From Antedon mediterranea (lineage: Eukaryota; Echinodermata; Crinoidea; Comatulida; Antedonidae): 64,000 nucleotides of DNA. Where the stretch lies: positions 21,512,501-21,576,500 of the forward strand of contig NC_092672.1 in the NCBI RefSeq assembly GCF_964355755.1, read 5' to 3'. Position 1 is the stretch's first letter, and each line of letters begins with the position of its first letter. Position numbers and translations under genes: made by a program. The notes below the pieces were generated by a model. The model saw only the letters and a list, made by a program, of their open reading frames with translations, had not been told where the DNA came from and searched no databases. Below are positions 24,401 to 38,430 of the stretch, piece by piece.

Positions 24401-25090
24401 TTGCTGAGGATAAATAAAATACTGTAAAACTTTTGTAGTATAATTTTACAATTCAATAGCCTACAACCCCGAGCCCTAGAAAAAAATGACATCACATACC
24501 ATCATGTTTTTGGAGGACAATACATCTTTAAAAAAACATAACCTAATGTCCTTGTTCTACATGGAACCCCCGCAGTTTAAACGCGGACAAAACCACAGAA
24601 GAATAGCTTCTCTTTGTTGAGCTATATTTGCTCACTTTATTTCTATCCATCCGTTCATCCGTTCATCCGTACAACAGAGAAACAATTGACACGGCGCCAT
24701 GAAGCACGTCTCTAACGTATACTACGGCTTATCATACATAATTCGTCGTTAAAATGGGCATACTATCATCATTATGTCTATCAAACCTAACTAATTCATA
24801 AGTAAATAATAATCTATAAGATTGTCTCCACACGGAGCATTAAAGGTGTACAACAACGTTAATACAACGTATCGCCTATTGTGCACAGCTCTCATACCAT
24901 GAACAGTGACTACAAGACAACAAACCGTGACTAGCCTAATTTACATATCAAGGTATCAAGGTGCGATGTACATACATAACATGACTCCCTGCAAAGATAA
25001 ATTATGAAACTGACAGTATCATCACTTTTGCTTTGCATACACAACAATAGTGGCTCCTTGACGGGGAATTGATTACAATAATACTAACTA
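21459..25090. other. Intronic non-coding stretch
   Basis: No exon or gene is recognised. It holds a direct repeat of about 70 bp (about 21873-21938 and 22030-22095, core TAATGACTGCTAAATTAATG). It also holds a C-rich patch at about 23520-24200 with a repeated TGTAAATGAATAGGTGTCAT phrase (near 23767 and 24320), and a TATATC-type microsatellite near 24366-24388. Confidence 0.5.
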
Positions 25091-25407
25091 CTGACATTCA
25101 ATGATTGAAGTTTCTCCTTCATCTAATGTTCAAGCAGTATTGTTATAATGTTTTTTTATTGTCCTATAATTTCACACATAAATTAATTATTCCCTCAGAT
25201 TTGAAATCAAAATAAAATGTACATTGACTTAGTAATGTATTTAATAATTGCCCTGATTCAATACACAACTATTAATTTAGATTGTATACTGGCTTTTTCT
25301 TTTATCCAAATGTACATATGAAAAACATAAGCACTCATTTTGAGGACTTGTGATGAGTTGAAAAACAAATAATAATATTATCAAGTTAAAGTTCAATACA
25401 ATTTTTA

Positions 25408-25535
25408 GTCGCGTGGACGCGACTCTATAGTTCACTATGTCGGTTGGTCGGTCTGTCGGTCTGTCTGTCGGTCCGTCGGTCCGGTATCACTATGCGTTTT
25501 AGCACGCGACTTATGGCTGTTGCCCTTGTTTTCGT
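25408..25535. repeat. GTCGG-rich dispersed repeat, copy 1
   Basis: Contains GTCGCGTGGACGCGACTCTA, then TTCACTATGTCGG and a (GTCGGTCT/C)n run, ending with an ACGCGACTTATGGCTGTTGCC-like tail. Related sequences occur at 38315-38430 and 51345-51445. The ends look like short inverted CGCG/GTCGCG motifs. Not coding. Confidence 0.7.
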
Positions 25536-28500
25536 AATAGTCAAATGAATACAAAACAGAAAATATATGTAAGTTACACAATTTGTTTAAAAAGTAGCAT
25601 GAAAACATATAAAATAAAATACATGATTAAAGGTAATGACCATTACAGGAACCAGAACTTAAAATAAATAAATAAAATCAACAGAAATATAGAAAATAGC
25701 ATATTATTTTCATCAGAAAAATTATTATATAAAAGTTTTTCTAATTAGAAACAATGGTTAAATCAAGACTATTCCACTCCATATTTGAGGTAAAACATAA
25801 TTTTTTGTTTAAAATAATTGCCAAACTCTGCAATCCTCCAAAACACATAGCAAACCTCATTTAAACAACAAAAAAGTGATTGAATAAGTAGTGTACAACT
25901 CACTTGGTTTGTCAATTAAAATGTAAATATATTTTTGTTAAATACTTAAATTTGTGGTTAAGCATCATTTTTGGGTTTAAAAAATAATTTCTAAACCTTC
26001 ACTCTCGAATTAGAGGGGGCGTAATCACCAGCCCAAACAATGTTACAGTACTGTATAAGTAAAACATTTTATTTTAATTTCTTTAGAATACAAATAAATT
26101 TAGATATTTTATTTGATAAAAATTGTTGGCAGCCAATAATCCAATTAAAAGACCAAGGAATGCTTCACTTATTAATTTTCCATTACAAAAATATAACAAT
26201 TGTTGTGTGTAAGTTTATATCTAATACAATTTGTTTTAGCCATATTAATTAATAATTGGTTTGTAGTGAACCATTCACTAGCTTACTTAACTCTAAATTT
26301 AAAAAGTTTAACAATACATCAATATTGATATAAAATTGTATATAGCGAAACAACTTGAAAATATCATGGATAACAACATCAAAAGTTTTTTGATAAATCT
26401 AGAAAAGTACTTATAAAATTAATTGTTTTTAAATGCAGTATTAACAGAATTAGTGAGTTCAAGAAAAGCATGACAAGTGGTATGGTATGCATACATATTT
26501 CAATATTTTTTTTTTAAATGGTTAAAATTAAGATTGGTAAATATTAAAATATAAAGTACTGTATATCCGTTTTGAAATACAAGATTAACTTAAAATTGTA
26601 ATATGATTAGGTAAATAACCCATCATGAATGATTAATTAATGGCGTATGTGAGATGGCTTATAATTAATGAGCAACCTTTTTAAGAATCATGCTCTAAAC
26701 CTTTACTAGAATTCAAATTACTAATTATATTAAGCACTTCTGTTTCAGATATAAATGAGAGGCTTTATGGGAGGTAGTAATTAAGAGATTAGGTCTTTGG
26801 TATTTTTATGTTAGAATTACAGAGTTTTACACATTTTTGAAAAATAATTTAATTACATTCTGGCTAATTAGGTTTGTATCATAAAAATATTCATCATTAA
26901 TTTGTTAAACATGAGGTGTATTTTTACTTTCTTTACCGGGATTAATTACAGAATGTATTACTTCTCATTTTTTATGTTACATTTAATCTGATTGAATTTA
27001 GTTTTGTAGCATTTTTTTCTTTGAAATTTTACAGAGTGCAGTAATATTGTTGCTATACTTTTTATATCTTGAGATATTTGAACATTTATGAATTTGTTAA
27101 AGTTTATGCTTATGTTTACTAACTTTGTTTAGATGGTGTAGGTAGAGTGGTGTCGTCCATAGTTGCAGGCTCCGTTAGACCACCTCTGGGCCTTGTAAAA
27201 TTGCAGTAATATTACCGTCACGGTCGTACTGTAAGCCTGATTTGTGTGAAGAGTCCACGATATAAGGCCTGCTTACGCAGCGAAGCATTGATAAATTCGG
27301 GACATTTTACTTGATTGAGAAAGACTGTGGCAATTATTTTAGGCCAAATTATTAGATAATATCAATATGTATTTTTTAGGTTAAATAATACAATGGAAGA
27401 ATACGGGCAATAATAATAAAAATATAACAGATGTTGGTCCAAAGATTATTTAACTTGCTGTAACGTACGTAAGCCTAGGCCCTAGTTAGCATAGTTCTAG
27501 CGGGAATATCCTGTAGTGTGCGCGCCTGGTGCTAGCTCATAACAGCTTCTGATAATTAAATTTGCGTCTATTTGTAGGCCTAATAGATGTTGTTTCTGTA
27601 TAATGGCCATCACGATCAGGCAGTTTTAGCACGGAGTGGTGTTGAGCAAAAATATAGGTTTTATGCATCATAATAAAAACCAATAAAACTAAACGACGGA
27701 CACACCAAACATCATCAGTAAACATGTGCGCGCATGGCATGTTTCGTCGGCAGTGCCCTCCATTTTTTTTTTCTAAAAAAGTGCGACCTCTATTTTATGA
27801 AGACAGTAATCTTTAAATATTGCGCCTTTTCACTGTGGCCTTTCACACAGAAAATGGTAATGGCAATGGCAATAATACCGGCTTTCTTACTGGGATAATG
27901 CCGCAATTCTATGTGAAAAGGGCTTAATTCAGTCTGAATGGTCAGGAACGTCAACTATATTCAATTATTTTTTAAATAGGTAAATGATCAGAGATGTCTG
28001 AATTGTAATACCCGATAAAATATCAAAATTAGTAGGCCTATTGTTTGTTTAAAAATAATCAATAAGTTCTGCATTAGTTTTTGTAATTCTCGTTGGTTTA
28101 GAAATCGTAGGGAAAAAAGTACAATAGTTGATAAGATGATATAAAACAATTATTAAATAGATTATGCTTATTAAATTTGATTACAACAATTAATTTATAA
28201 TAACCGCAAAATGTTCTATGTTATTTAGATTTCAGTTGACTTGTAAATAAAGCCAATTATAGAATTCTTTTTTGTTTAATGATTTATAAAAAGCGAACCT
28301 CATATAGTTCTTTTGTCAATAATAAATCTGGTTATATTTTGTAATAAAAAAAAAATCAATAATTGTGTTCTGAAATGTTCATAACAGTTTTATTAAATAC
28401 ATTATGCGTATGACAAAGGTGGTAATTTGTTTAGAATTTCTGAATCATAAACTATCAATTGTACATTTTACCTACTTACTGTAAGTCATGACCAACATAT

Positions 28501-28559
28501 AGTATATATGTTTAAAGATTACCATTTTTAATCATTTTCCTTCATTAAATGCTTTTTCT

Positions 28560-29060
28560 GGATGTCGGCAGCCGGCATAAAAGTGTGTTGCCTTCATAGC
28601 CTTAGCTTTTCGAATTACAATGGATCTCTGCGGCTGCGCCTATAAATGATAATGTGTCTTAGGCATACTGTAGATCTTCACCTTGATTTTTCCAGTTCAG
28701 TGTGCATTTTTCAATCAAAATATTATTTAAGCCAAGATCAGTTTTACATATGTCCTTTACAAGTTGCATTGGATCTTTTCCTTGATGTCACCAAATCTTA
28801 GGCTGTAGCTTCTAGAATGCCTTTCAACTCTTAGCAATTCAGCTTCCATGTAGCTATTGTATCCTGATCCTGTTTAGATTTGATGTTTCACACATTCATG
28901 TCAAATTATCCGTTGTAGCTTTAAATTTATCCTTAAGTTTACTTTGAACATGCTTTGAAGTTCCATAACATTTCTGTTTAGCAATTCTTGTTAGCCTTGC
29001 TTTAGTGATGCTCTTTCCTTGTCAATCCTAGTATTTATCAGCTGCTAAACTACCCATTTC
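28560..29060 (-). pseudogene. Possible antisense non-LTR ORF1-like remnant
   Basis: On the minus strand a broken reading includes DICKTDLGLNNILIEKCTLN with a following WKNQGED. This loosely recalls the LGxxNxxIExxHRxGK region of L1/CR1-type ORF1 proteins. The frame is interrupted by several stops and shifts, and the match is by eye only. The same sequence is present in the other block-D copy (about 46680-47100). An unrelated repeat is quite possible. Confidence 0.2.
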
Positions 29061-30939
29061 ACCACTCAATGCATTCATTCAACATTTTTTACTTGGGGTA
29101 CCCGAGTCTAGGACTCTCTCTTCTTCTCCATCTGGACACTACAGAGCCAACTTTCAAGTCCTACTAGTTCTTTACGCATTGTCTGCCAGCTCTGAAACAT
29201 TGCATGCATATACTAGGGGAATAGGTGAACAAAGCTATAGAGAGAAAATGTTCATACTTCAATCGTCAATTATGACGTCATAAACATGGTACCAATCGAA
29301 AAAAATGCGATTTATAAAGTACTACTCCTCCCTTATTCGTTGTAGTACTTCTGCTCCCGGAAATAGCAAAAAATAACCGTATTTGGTAGCAAGGTTATTG
29401 ATGTGTATGTGACGTTACATCCCGTCTTCTGACGTCATTACAGCTTCTTTTGCTGTACCCCGAGTATCGCACATTCGTGCTTGTTTATTCATAGCATGTT
29501 CAGTAGGCTCAGTTTTTTTACCTATACTATGAATTTGTGTTTTTCTTGTATTCATAGTTCGAGATAAAGCACTAATAATGTGTTATGAATACTCAGGCTT
29601 ATATTCTTAGTAAAATGTAATGACTTTAGAATGACCAACTGTTGGGAATTAAATATTATGCAGAGCAAGTATGTCTTCACTCAGAGATGTCCATAGCCCT
29701 TTAATTTTACTGTAAATAAGAATTTGAGTTCTCTACACTAAAGGTTATTCACATGACAGTATGTAATATCTATAGGTAACTTTATTCCCCCCAAAAAAAT
29801 TACAGTATGTAATAGTGATATGTAAAAGGAATTTAAATAATAAAGCATAATAATCAGAAATAGAAAAATTTATTTAATTTATTCAAATTGTTCAATACAA
29901 TTTAAAATATTTAAAATTCTTTGAGTATTATCACAAATAAATAATTTTTTCAATTTGTAGCATTCAAAATACAGTAGGAGGGTTTGTTTATAATTTTATA
30001 ATTATATTACTCGATGGGTTGGCACCCAAAAATTATTATTTTTACTCTATCTTTGGTATTGCATTCTTTAAAAATTACCTTTTTTTTCCAATGAGCTTGC
30101 CTGAATCTTCGACTGTCTGGTGTTTTCGCTTCTCCTTCTCCTTCCTTTTTATTTGGATATATATCGTATTTTGTATCATCTTCTTCCCAACTTTTTTATT
30201 ATTTTTTTCTGGGAGCCTAGGCGTAAAGTTTTTAAACTTATATAGGTTTCTTTCCACACATACTATGTTTTTTATTGGTTATCACATTAAGTGTTTATAT
30301 AATTATTATTTTATGTATTTTTAATATATGTGAGGAGAACATTTATTGAATATTTATTGAATATTGAACAAATTAAATCACAAGTGTTTACATAATTATT
30401 ATTTTATGTATTTTTGTGTATTTATTGAATATTGAATAAACAAATAAAAAATCAAATAAAAAAAATCATAATATAATAAAGTTGTGTATGTATGCTAAAA
30501 ATGCCTTAGTAAACATGTTGTATATGAATACCATTGGGCTACTGGATTAAATTTTGGTTTATATCTAGTAGGAATACAATTAATGTGCATTACTAGAGTA
30601 AGCTAAGCTAGTGGCATGTTTTGAAATTAAAATGACCATTTTGATTAACTGGCATATATACAGTAAATGAAAGTGTGAAACTATTGTTTAATAGTGAGTA
30701 CGGTAGGTGTACTATTTAAATGTTATGATTTTCGAAAAACCAAATGATGGTTACATCACCAATAGAGTTAGCCTAGGCATCTAGGCTTATAATAGGCCTA
30801 CTAGACAATATGTGAAAAAGTAATTAAATAAAATACTTTTTGTCTTTTTCTATTTGGACATTGGAATCAATCATAAATACATTTATATTTTTTTTTCTGT
30901 TACTTAGACATTTTTTCATTCATACTTCTTAAAGGATGT

Positions 30940-31300
30940 CACTGTAGTAATGTCTAATAAGTGCCTCTAAATTATTGAATGCACTTCCTAATGATATCAC
31001 ATGTACCCCGATCTCAAGCAATTGTTTTCTGTATTTTAAGTAAAAAACTACCTTTCATCAAATTACTAGTATATTTTAAATGATTATTGTCAGCCGTTTT
31101 TCATCTCCTCTGCCGCATATGGCTACTAAATTCCAATAATTACCATTTATATCGTTTAGTGTCTTTATGCTTCCTGTTTATTTGTTTGTTTTTTTTTGTA
31201 TGTGTTTTGTTCTGTCTTTTTGTTTTATTGTACATGGCTTGCCCGCCACAAGTAACTTCTAGTTTAGCTTCTTCTTTTTAGCATTTAAAAAAAGTTTTAT
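30940..31300 (+). pseudogene. LINE 3' end remnant in block D copy 1
   Basis: The reading SASKLLNALPNDITCTPISS (near 30961-31020) and on to NCFLYFK resembles the GxxxWNxLPxxI...FK C-terminus of CR1/L2-type LINE ORF2 proteins. It is followed by a T-rich 3' sequence with CTTGCCCGCCACAAGTAACT. The longer upstream part seen in copy 2 (48316-48688) is deleted here. It cannot encode a functional protein. Confidence 0.45.
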
Positions 31301-32269
31301 ATGTTTATTTTTTGAAGCAAAAGTATATTTATTATTATTTTAATTCTTTATTTTTGTCAAATGTTAACGTTCTATTTTAAAGAATAATAAATCTTACTTG
31401 AAGAAATGAAATGAATTTATAAATTATGGAACTATTAAGAAAGAAAACAAATCAAATAGTTTATTCATATCGATATTGCAAAATTATTTTACAACTCTTT
31501 ATAGAGTATTTATTGAAAAACTCATTTTATGTGTTATTATTACTACTTCTTTAAATTGTATTAATCTATTAATCAATTTTTCCTGTTGTAATCTTTTGTG
31601 ATCATTTTTAGATTTTATTTTGCATATGTTTTATGCACACATTATGTTTGTGAACAAGCTCCATTACAAAAATGATTTTATTATTATTATTATATTATAA
31701 CTTATAATATCAAGGTTCTTTTATTTTTGAATGAATCCCAAAAGTTTGAGATCTGTTATTTGATGACCTCTCCCCCCCCACCCCCAACTAAACAAGTTCT
31801 AGATTACATCGTTCCTCTTGAGTTTATTTTGTAGTATAAATGAAGCATGGCCTCCTGAGCTCCATTTGATTTTTTCAAAGTTAAAATAATATATATACTA
31901 AAAGGAAAATAATATGTGTTACTAAAGTCACGTATCCATGGTGATTGTGATGACAGGCCCCAATTCTATACTATACATGATATTACGATACTATCTGAAT
32001 TAAATATTCAGCCAGTGTGCAAAAACTTCTGGATACTATTTAAGTTGATTATCAATGACTTAAACAACTTAGCATTCCTATAATGCTATAACGCCTTTTT
32101 AATGTTTATATTATATAATGCTTTTTTTTATATACACATTATTATACATGGATAAAACATGCAATTGATTTAACATGTTAAATTGATTATTCTAATTACA
32201 ATTTTTGTTGTAGTGTGTAGTATTGATAAAATTGTTAGATTTTTGGTAGGCATGTTATTATGCATAGAA

Positions 32270-33157
32270 ACACATGACCTTTTTGTACGACAATTAAAAA
32301 AAGCATTATAGTGAACAAAAACTATGATGCCAAGTTGGTGCTCTTGGCAGAAATTTCTTTAAGGATTGTTGTATTTTCTTGAGAAATCAGTAGATCAGAA
32401 ATATTTAAAAAACAATAATTAAAATGAAGTTGCAACAATTTGAATATCATTTATTAGTAGGAATGTACAAAAGCCCTAAACTCATACTTACAGTGAGAGC
32501 TCACACATTTCATTTTACATACACATGCACTTGAAAATGAAAGTTACACAATGATGACACATTATCTTCAAAACAAATGTAAATGTACTTTACATTAATT
32601 GTTTCTCCACTTAACTGTTTTCATAGTCACATATTATCATTTATATGGGACTGTTTTGTACTACAATTCTTTATGCTGTTATCAAAATGACTTTATACTA
32701 TACTGCAATATTTACATTGATCTTCTGTTCTGGTAAAGTAGACCCTATCATAGAGGCTTACACTATGTATATCAAGGTCTACTCGCCCTAATTTGGCCAA
32801 CATTTTCGGCCAACATTTTCGGTCAACATTTTCGGCCGCTATAAATGTATTGGCCACGAAACATTAATTATATTACTCAAAATTTGCGCCACCTTAATTC
32901 TGTAGTATTTGTCCATAGTATTTCAAGAACGAATTCTGCCCATTATAATATTTTTAATTCATTTCCACGTCTGTTCATAACTTGCCTCCAAATGTTAAAG
33001 TTAGTCTAGTTAGTTTTAGATAGTTTTCCCTTTCTTCATTTATATATTCACTTAAGAAAAACTTGCCTCAAATACCTGTCTGAACTCAATGAAATGTGAA
33101 ATGTTATTTTAAACTGTTTTTCTGTATTTACGTTTATTTAATTTTTACACTTTAGGG
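32270..33157. repeat. Dispersed repeat F, copy 2
   Basis: Same-orientation copy of 13926-14740. It differs by a 30-bp extra block at about 32336-32365 and by a local triplication of the AACATTTTCGG unit near 32799. No coding potential is recognised. Confidence 0.75.
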
Positions 33158-34031
33158 GTGTCATACTTTATTTCATCGTTCACACCAACAGTTGATTGAA
33201 TGTAATGTTTAAATATTATCTACTCAACAAAAATATGTTCCATTTGTATAATGTATAGTAATAAATTAATAAACCTTACATTATTCTTTCTTTGCGCATC
33301 TAAATACCTTATAAAGTATGAATACACATGTGGTTGATAACCACAATAAAATAAAATATAGATAAATTGGCCAGACATGACATACATGTTCTTTTAATTC
33401 TAATTGGTACACATACTGGCCCACATCTTTCTGTTTCACTACATCATACTGGTCCTGCCAGTTGAATCTATTTCTACAGAGCAATCTCACTATCTAAACA
33501 AATTCCGAAACTTATTTAAAAGGTGAGATTCTATGGTGTTTTCTGTCTGCAAATAACTTTCTGAATTCCAATAATTCAGACAACAATGAATAAAAATAAA
33601 CAAGAAATAATTTTTACTGTAAAAAAAGACTTTCTGAGATAACAGTTTTAATTATTGTTCTTTCTTCATAAAATGATAATTTCTAAATTGATATTCTATT
33701 TAATAATTTAAGAAATAAAGATTTTTTATCAATTATTTTTGTTTAAAAATCAGTAGTAAACATTTTGTGTAACATATAAATGTAGTTTGAATTACTATAG
33801 ACTATAGTACTATGCATATTCTGAGTGGCATTACTCCCTAAGGTTGGAGTGACCCACTCATACCCACAAACATTTCAGTGAACAAAAAATGTATAATTTT
33901 CCATGAGCCTTCGTTGTACAGCAGCAGCCGACAAACATACACACTAATCAAACAATTGTCATCTATATACACCCCATTCGGCAAAAATATTTACCATAGA
34001 GAAAGGATTGTTTTGACCATTATTCAATGAT
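33158..34031. other. AT-rich stretch upstream of the LINE
   Basis: No gene recognised. The last ~180 bp (about 33850-34031), slightly less AT-rich, may be the 5' untranslated part of the LINE; its exact 5' end is not visible. Confidence 0.4.
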
Positions 34032-37016
34032 ATGCAATTATGCAATGAAGATAGGGCCGTGAAAATAAAAGACATTTACAGTAACAATATTTTAAACGAA
34101 ACGTTAAACCTACCGCTCTTATTTGAAACTAACAACTCGATTCAAGATGTAACCGGTACAACGGATGTTTTCACTGAAGACTGTTCAATATTTCAAAGAC
34201 ATGGTCTAAGTATTTTAAGTCTTAACATTGTTTCACTTATAGGTAATTTTGACAATTTTAAACACATTATAGAAAATAATGAAATTGATGTTATATCTTT
34301 AAATGAAACTTGCCTTGATTATACTATTAGTAATAATGATGTACGTATAAATGGCTATGATCTCTATCGTAAAGATCGTAACAGGGAAGGTGGAGGAGTT
34401 GCTGTGTACTTAAATCGCAACGGGAAGACTACTCATAAGTTAAGACCAGATCTTATGAATGAACATTTGGAAATGTCTATTATTGAAATTAAACAACTAA
34501 ATTCAAAACCATTCCTCCTTTTATCATGGTATAGACCCCCAAATTCTGATATGCAGATCTTTGAGAGAATAGAAAAAGTACTAGAGAATGTTGAAAGTAC
34601 AAATTTAGAATATATGATAATTGGGGATGTAAATTGTGACACTCATTCTAAAAACCTATCTTGTTATACTAAAAAATTAATTGATATTGCTAAAAATTTT
34701 CATCTAACTCAATTAATAACTGAGCCAACGAGAATCACAGAAAATAGTAGTACTTTAATAGACCATATTTACACAACAGTTCCTAATAGTATCTCCAAAT
34801 CAGGTGTTTTACATACAGGTATCAGTGACCATTCTGCTATCTATGTAATTGTTGGTAAACAAGAAAAGTGTAAAGCTCATAAGCATAAATATAAAACAAG
34901 TAGAAACTACAAACATTTTAATGAAAATGAATTTAAAAGGGATATTGAAAAAATAAACTGGCAAGAAATTCAACATTATAATGATATTGATGACGCTACA
35001 TATTTTTTCGAATCTAATTTTCTTAAAATTGCTAATGATTATGCCCCGCTAAAAAAGAAGAGGGTGCGAAACAAAACTAGTCCTTGGCTAACAGATGATC
35101 TAGTTAGGTCTATGCGTGAGCGTGATGTACTAAAAAAGAAAGCATCTAAAACTAATACACCTGAAATGTGGGCTCAATACAAACTAAGTAAAAATAAGGT
35201 AAATGCTGAAATAAAGAAATGTAAAAAAGAATATTTTTCTAAACAATTAGATACAAAAGATTCAAAGAAAATATGGGAAACTTTAAGATATATTGTCCCA
35301 GCAAAGAGTATAAACACTGAAATATCAAACTTAAAAACAAATTATAACAAACTAACAGCAGACTCTTCTAAAATAGCCAACAATTTAAACAAATATTTTT
35401 CTAAAATAGGACCTGACCTTGCAAAAAACATCCCACCAGAAATTCCTAGATTACTTATTGTAAATAATACTAATCAAAGTAGGGACCTACTTAAATTTAG
35501 TTTTGTTAATCAGTAATATATTTATAAACAATTAAACGCACTCGATGTTAGTAAAGCGACAGGCTTAGATGAGCTTCCAGCTAAAATGCTGAAGTTGGTT
35601 ATTGATCAAAACGTTGGACCTCTCACTTATTTGGTAAATCTCTCACTCTCAACCAGTACTTTTCCAAAAAGATGGAAATGTGCCAAAATATGCCCAGTGT
35701 TTAAAGGGGGAGATAGGACTGAAGCTAGCAACTACAGACCCATATCAATTTTACCGATTCTTTCTAAAATTATCGAGAGGGTTGTATTTTATCAGGTCTA
35801 TCAATTTATTAACTCAAAAAATATGATTTATGCTTACCAATCAGGATTTCGTCCTAATTTCTCTACTGTATCTTCATTATTAAACATTACAGAAGATTGG
35901 ATAAATGATATTGATTGTGGGAAGTATATAGGTTTAGTCATGCTTGATCTGAAAAAAGCTTTCGACACGGTAGACCATACCATACTTATAGACAAGCTAA
36001 AATCATTTAACTTAGATGTCTCTATTATAAATTGGTTTAAAGACTATCTTTGTGATCGTACGCACTTAACACAAGTAAATGGTGTCCGATCAGATAAATG
36101 CTATAGTAATTGTGGAATCCCCCAAGGATCAATTTTGGGACCACTCTTATTTATACTTTATGTAAATGATCTACCAAAGCATGTAAATAGTGTACAGATT
36201 AGTATGTATGCAGATGATACAGCTCTTTACTTTGCATCTTCTGATATAAATGAAGTACTTGCAAAAATTAATGAAGATTAAAAAAAAATCAAATCATGGC
36301 TAGCAAGTAACAAGCTTAGTCTAAATGTAAATAAAACTCAGTGTATGTTTATAGGAACACAACAAAGGCTTGCAACATTAGCAAACATTGATCTAAATTT
36401 AAACATAGACAATGTTCGGCTACAAAGAGTAAAAAGCTGTAAACATCTAGGTGTTGTTATTGATGAATATTTACTGTGGGATAAACAAATAGATAATGTT
36501 AAAAGTAAAGTATTGCCAGGCTTGTACTACTTAAAAAAATCTTCAAATCTCGTCCCAAAACATGTATCTTGCTTAATGTATAATAGTATTATCTCTCCAC
36601 AGTTTAACTATTGTAATATTGTGTGGGGCAGATCAAATAAAAAAAATACTAATAAACTACAAATGCTACAAAACAGAGCAGCCAAAATTAATACAAAAAC
36701 AAGGAAATACGACTCAAGTACACAAGCCCTGCAAAACTTAAACTGGATAAATCTTAATACTCAACTACATAATAATGAAGCCAAAATGTTATATAAAATA
36801 TTCCATAATCAAGCACCACCATATCTAAACGAACTATTTACACCCAAACTAGACACATACAATACAAGATCAAAGGATGTATTAAAATTGAATAAACCCA
36901 AAACAGAATATAAAAAAAAAAGTTTTTCATATCATGGTGCTAGTTTATGGAATACTCTAAAAAAACCAATGCAAAATGCCACAAATTTGAATACTTTCAA
37001 AAAATTATTGGTGTGA
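34032..37016 (+). pseudogene. CR1/L2-type non-LTR retrotransposon ORF2 (endonuclease-reverse transcriptase), two stops
   Basis: One frame runs 995 codons from ATG 34032 to TGA 37014-37016, broken only by TAA at 35514-35516 and TAA at 36279-36281. An in-frame stop lies at 34014-34016, just upstream of the ATG. Residues ~58-270 are an AP-type endonuclease: SLNIVSL, ISLNETCL (catalytic E), SWYRPP, IIGDVN, LIDHIY, ISDHSAIY. The reverse transcriptase follows with NYRPISILP, QSGFRPNFST, LDLKKAFDTVDH, GIPQGSILGPLLF and the catalytic MYADDTALYF (YADD at 36207-36218). The C-terminal part has YNTRSKDVL and SYHGASLWNTLKK, typical of the CR1/L2/Rex group. The second stop fits a single T-to-A change in a TTA Leu codon (INED-stop-KKIKSWLASNK). 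No frameshift is seen, so it is a recent copy. It lies in ankyrin intron 2, sense strand. Confidence 0.93.
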
Positions 37017-37250
37017 TTTATTATTTATTTTGTACTCTTATCACAAATGTAATTAAGGTTTCTGTTCATATATTTTTGTTCTCTAATTTGTTATTTTTAA
37101 AATGTGTTATTTTTAAAATTTGTTATTTTTAAAATTTGTTATTTTTAAATGTGTAATGTACTACTGTTAGTTGATCACGGCCTTGTAGAAGAACACCTTT
37201 ATGGTGACACAAGCTTTTCCGTGTTAAAGTATTTATTATTATTATTATAT
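37017..37250 (+). other. LINE 3' untranslated region and (ATT)n tail
   Basis: Downstream of the ORF2 stop is a short 3' region with a TTTGTTATTTTTAAAA direct repeat. Then comes GTTGATCACGGCCTTGTAGA followed by a GACACAAGC patch, and a terminal (ATT)n run at about 37226-37248. A microsatellite tail of this kind is typical of CR1/L2-group LINEs, and it marks the 3' boundary of the element. Confidence 0.75.
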
Positions 37251-38314
37251 ATATGATGGTAATTATACTTGACCTCTATGTTGACAGCCAAAACACAGTT
37301 ATTGTTTATTGAACATAGGTCTTACAAACTAATGTCTGCATACTGTACATATATCAAAGACCCTATGTGCACATGCCCAGTTTGAGTTTACAAATTCCCA
37401 TTTAGACTTTCTTACCAGACGTGCTTTGGGGTGTGCTCATGCCCAGTTTGTGTTTCTATATACCCATTTTTTCAGCCTCAGTAATCTATTATAAGCTTCT
37501 GCATGGCTAATGCTTCCGTTCTCTTGAATGTAACTGACTAAAGGACTGGTGCGAAAATTATTGTTTACTTTTGAAAATTAACTTTTTTTATTTATTTTAT
37601 TTACTGAAGTATAAAAAATGTTGATGGGATAATCAATGATTATGGAACATACAGCACTTTATTTGTTTATTGGTATACTCCTGGTGAGCATGGTCTACTA
37701 TGAAAGTTTAGCCCCAGTGAATATTATTCACATCCTATACACAATATATTGAACTTTTTGTCTTGAATGTTCATCAAAATAATATATTAATATCAGATTA
37801 TTTATTTTTGTTTTAAATTAGTTATATAGGATTTATATAATTTTTTATTAGATAATTGTTAGTTGCATTAAATTTGTTTGAAATATCAGTATGTATACAT
37901 ATGAATAAATAATGTTTATTATTTCTTTTATAATTACTGTATAATGTCTTATTTCCAGTGATTGTTTTTGTTATATCCTTGAAATAAAAAGAATATAACA
38001 TTTTTTTTGGTGTAAATTTTAATCATTTTAATAAGTCAATTCAATAAATATAAAACACAAATAATAAAGATGTTATAAAATCTATTGAAATGTATAAATT
38101 TTAATATTTTTTACATTGATATGATTTGTTTGGCATCAGCCAAACCTTCGCCCACTTTAAAGACAGGCTTGAGCTATCCAGGGAGGTATGAAAATGGTCA
38201 TGGTATTTCTAAACTGTCCATTTGATCTAACAAATTTAAAAAATGAAAACATGTTTATACATGTATCTGTTATGTGGTTCAAAAAGATGTCTAAAATTAA
38301 CTTGTTTATCTATT
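37251..38314. other. AT-rich intronic stretch
   Basis: No gene recognised. CATGCCCAGTTTG occurs twice (near 37373 and 37438) about 65 bp apart. Confidence 0.4.
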
Positions 38315-38430
38315 TTAGTCGTGTGCAACGTGACTCTACAGCTCACTATGTTGGTCGGTCGGTAAACACTAACTCAAATTTGCGCACACGACTGCAGCCA
38401 TGTATATGGCCTTGTTTTTTTATCAGATTA
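38315..38430. repeat. GTCGG-rich dispersed repeat, copy 2
   Basis: TTTTAGTCGTGTGCAACGTG, then CTCACTATGTTGGTCGGTCGG, TAAACACTAACTCAAATTTG and CATGTATATGGCCTTGTT. The tail matches the copy at 51345-51445 closely; the head matches 25408-25535. Confidence 0.7.

Larger units (their letters stand above)
25095..31896. repeat. Duplicated block D, copy 1
   Basis: Aligns with 43591-49341 in the same orientation over most of its length (for example TTCTCCTTCATCTAATGTTC at both left ends). The middle differs: 26545-28126 here has unrelated AT-rich sequence where copy 2 has a Helitron helicase fragment. Copy 1 also has about 560 bp (around 29070-29635) not in copy 2, and lacks about 370 bp of a LINE remnant that copy 2 keeps at 48316-48688. 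No intact gene is present. It lies in the intron between ankyrin exons 2 and 3. Confidence 0.75.

Noticed and set aside
30019-30324. 101-codon hydrophobic open frame that could suggest a membrane protein
   Set aside because: It is T-rich repeat sequence; the paralogous copy near 47400-47700 has frame-breaking indels, so it is not conserved as coding.
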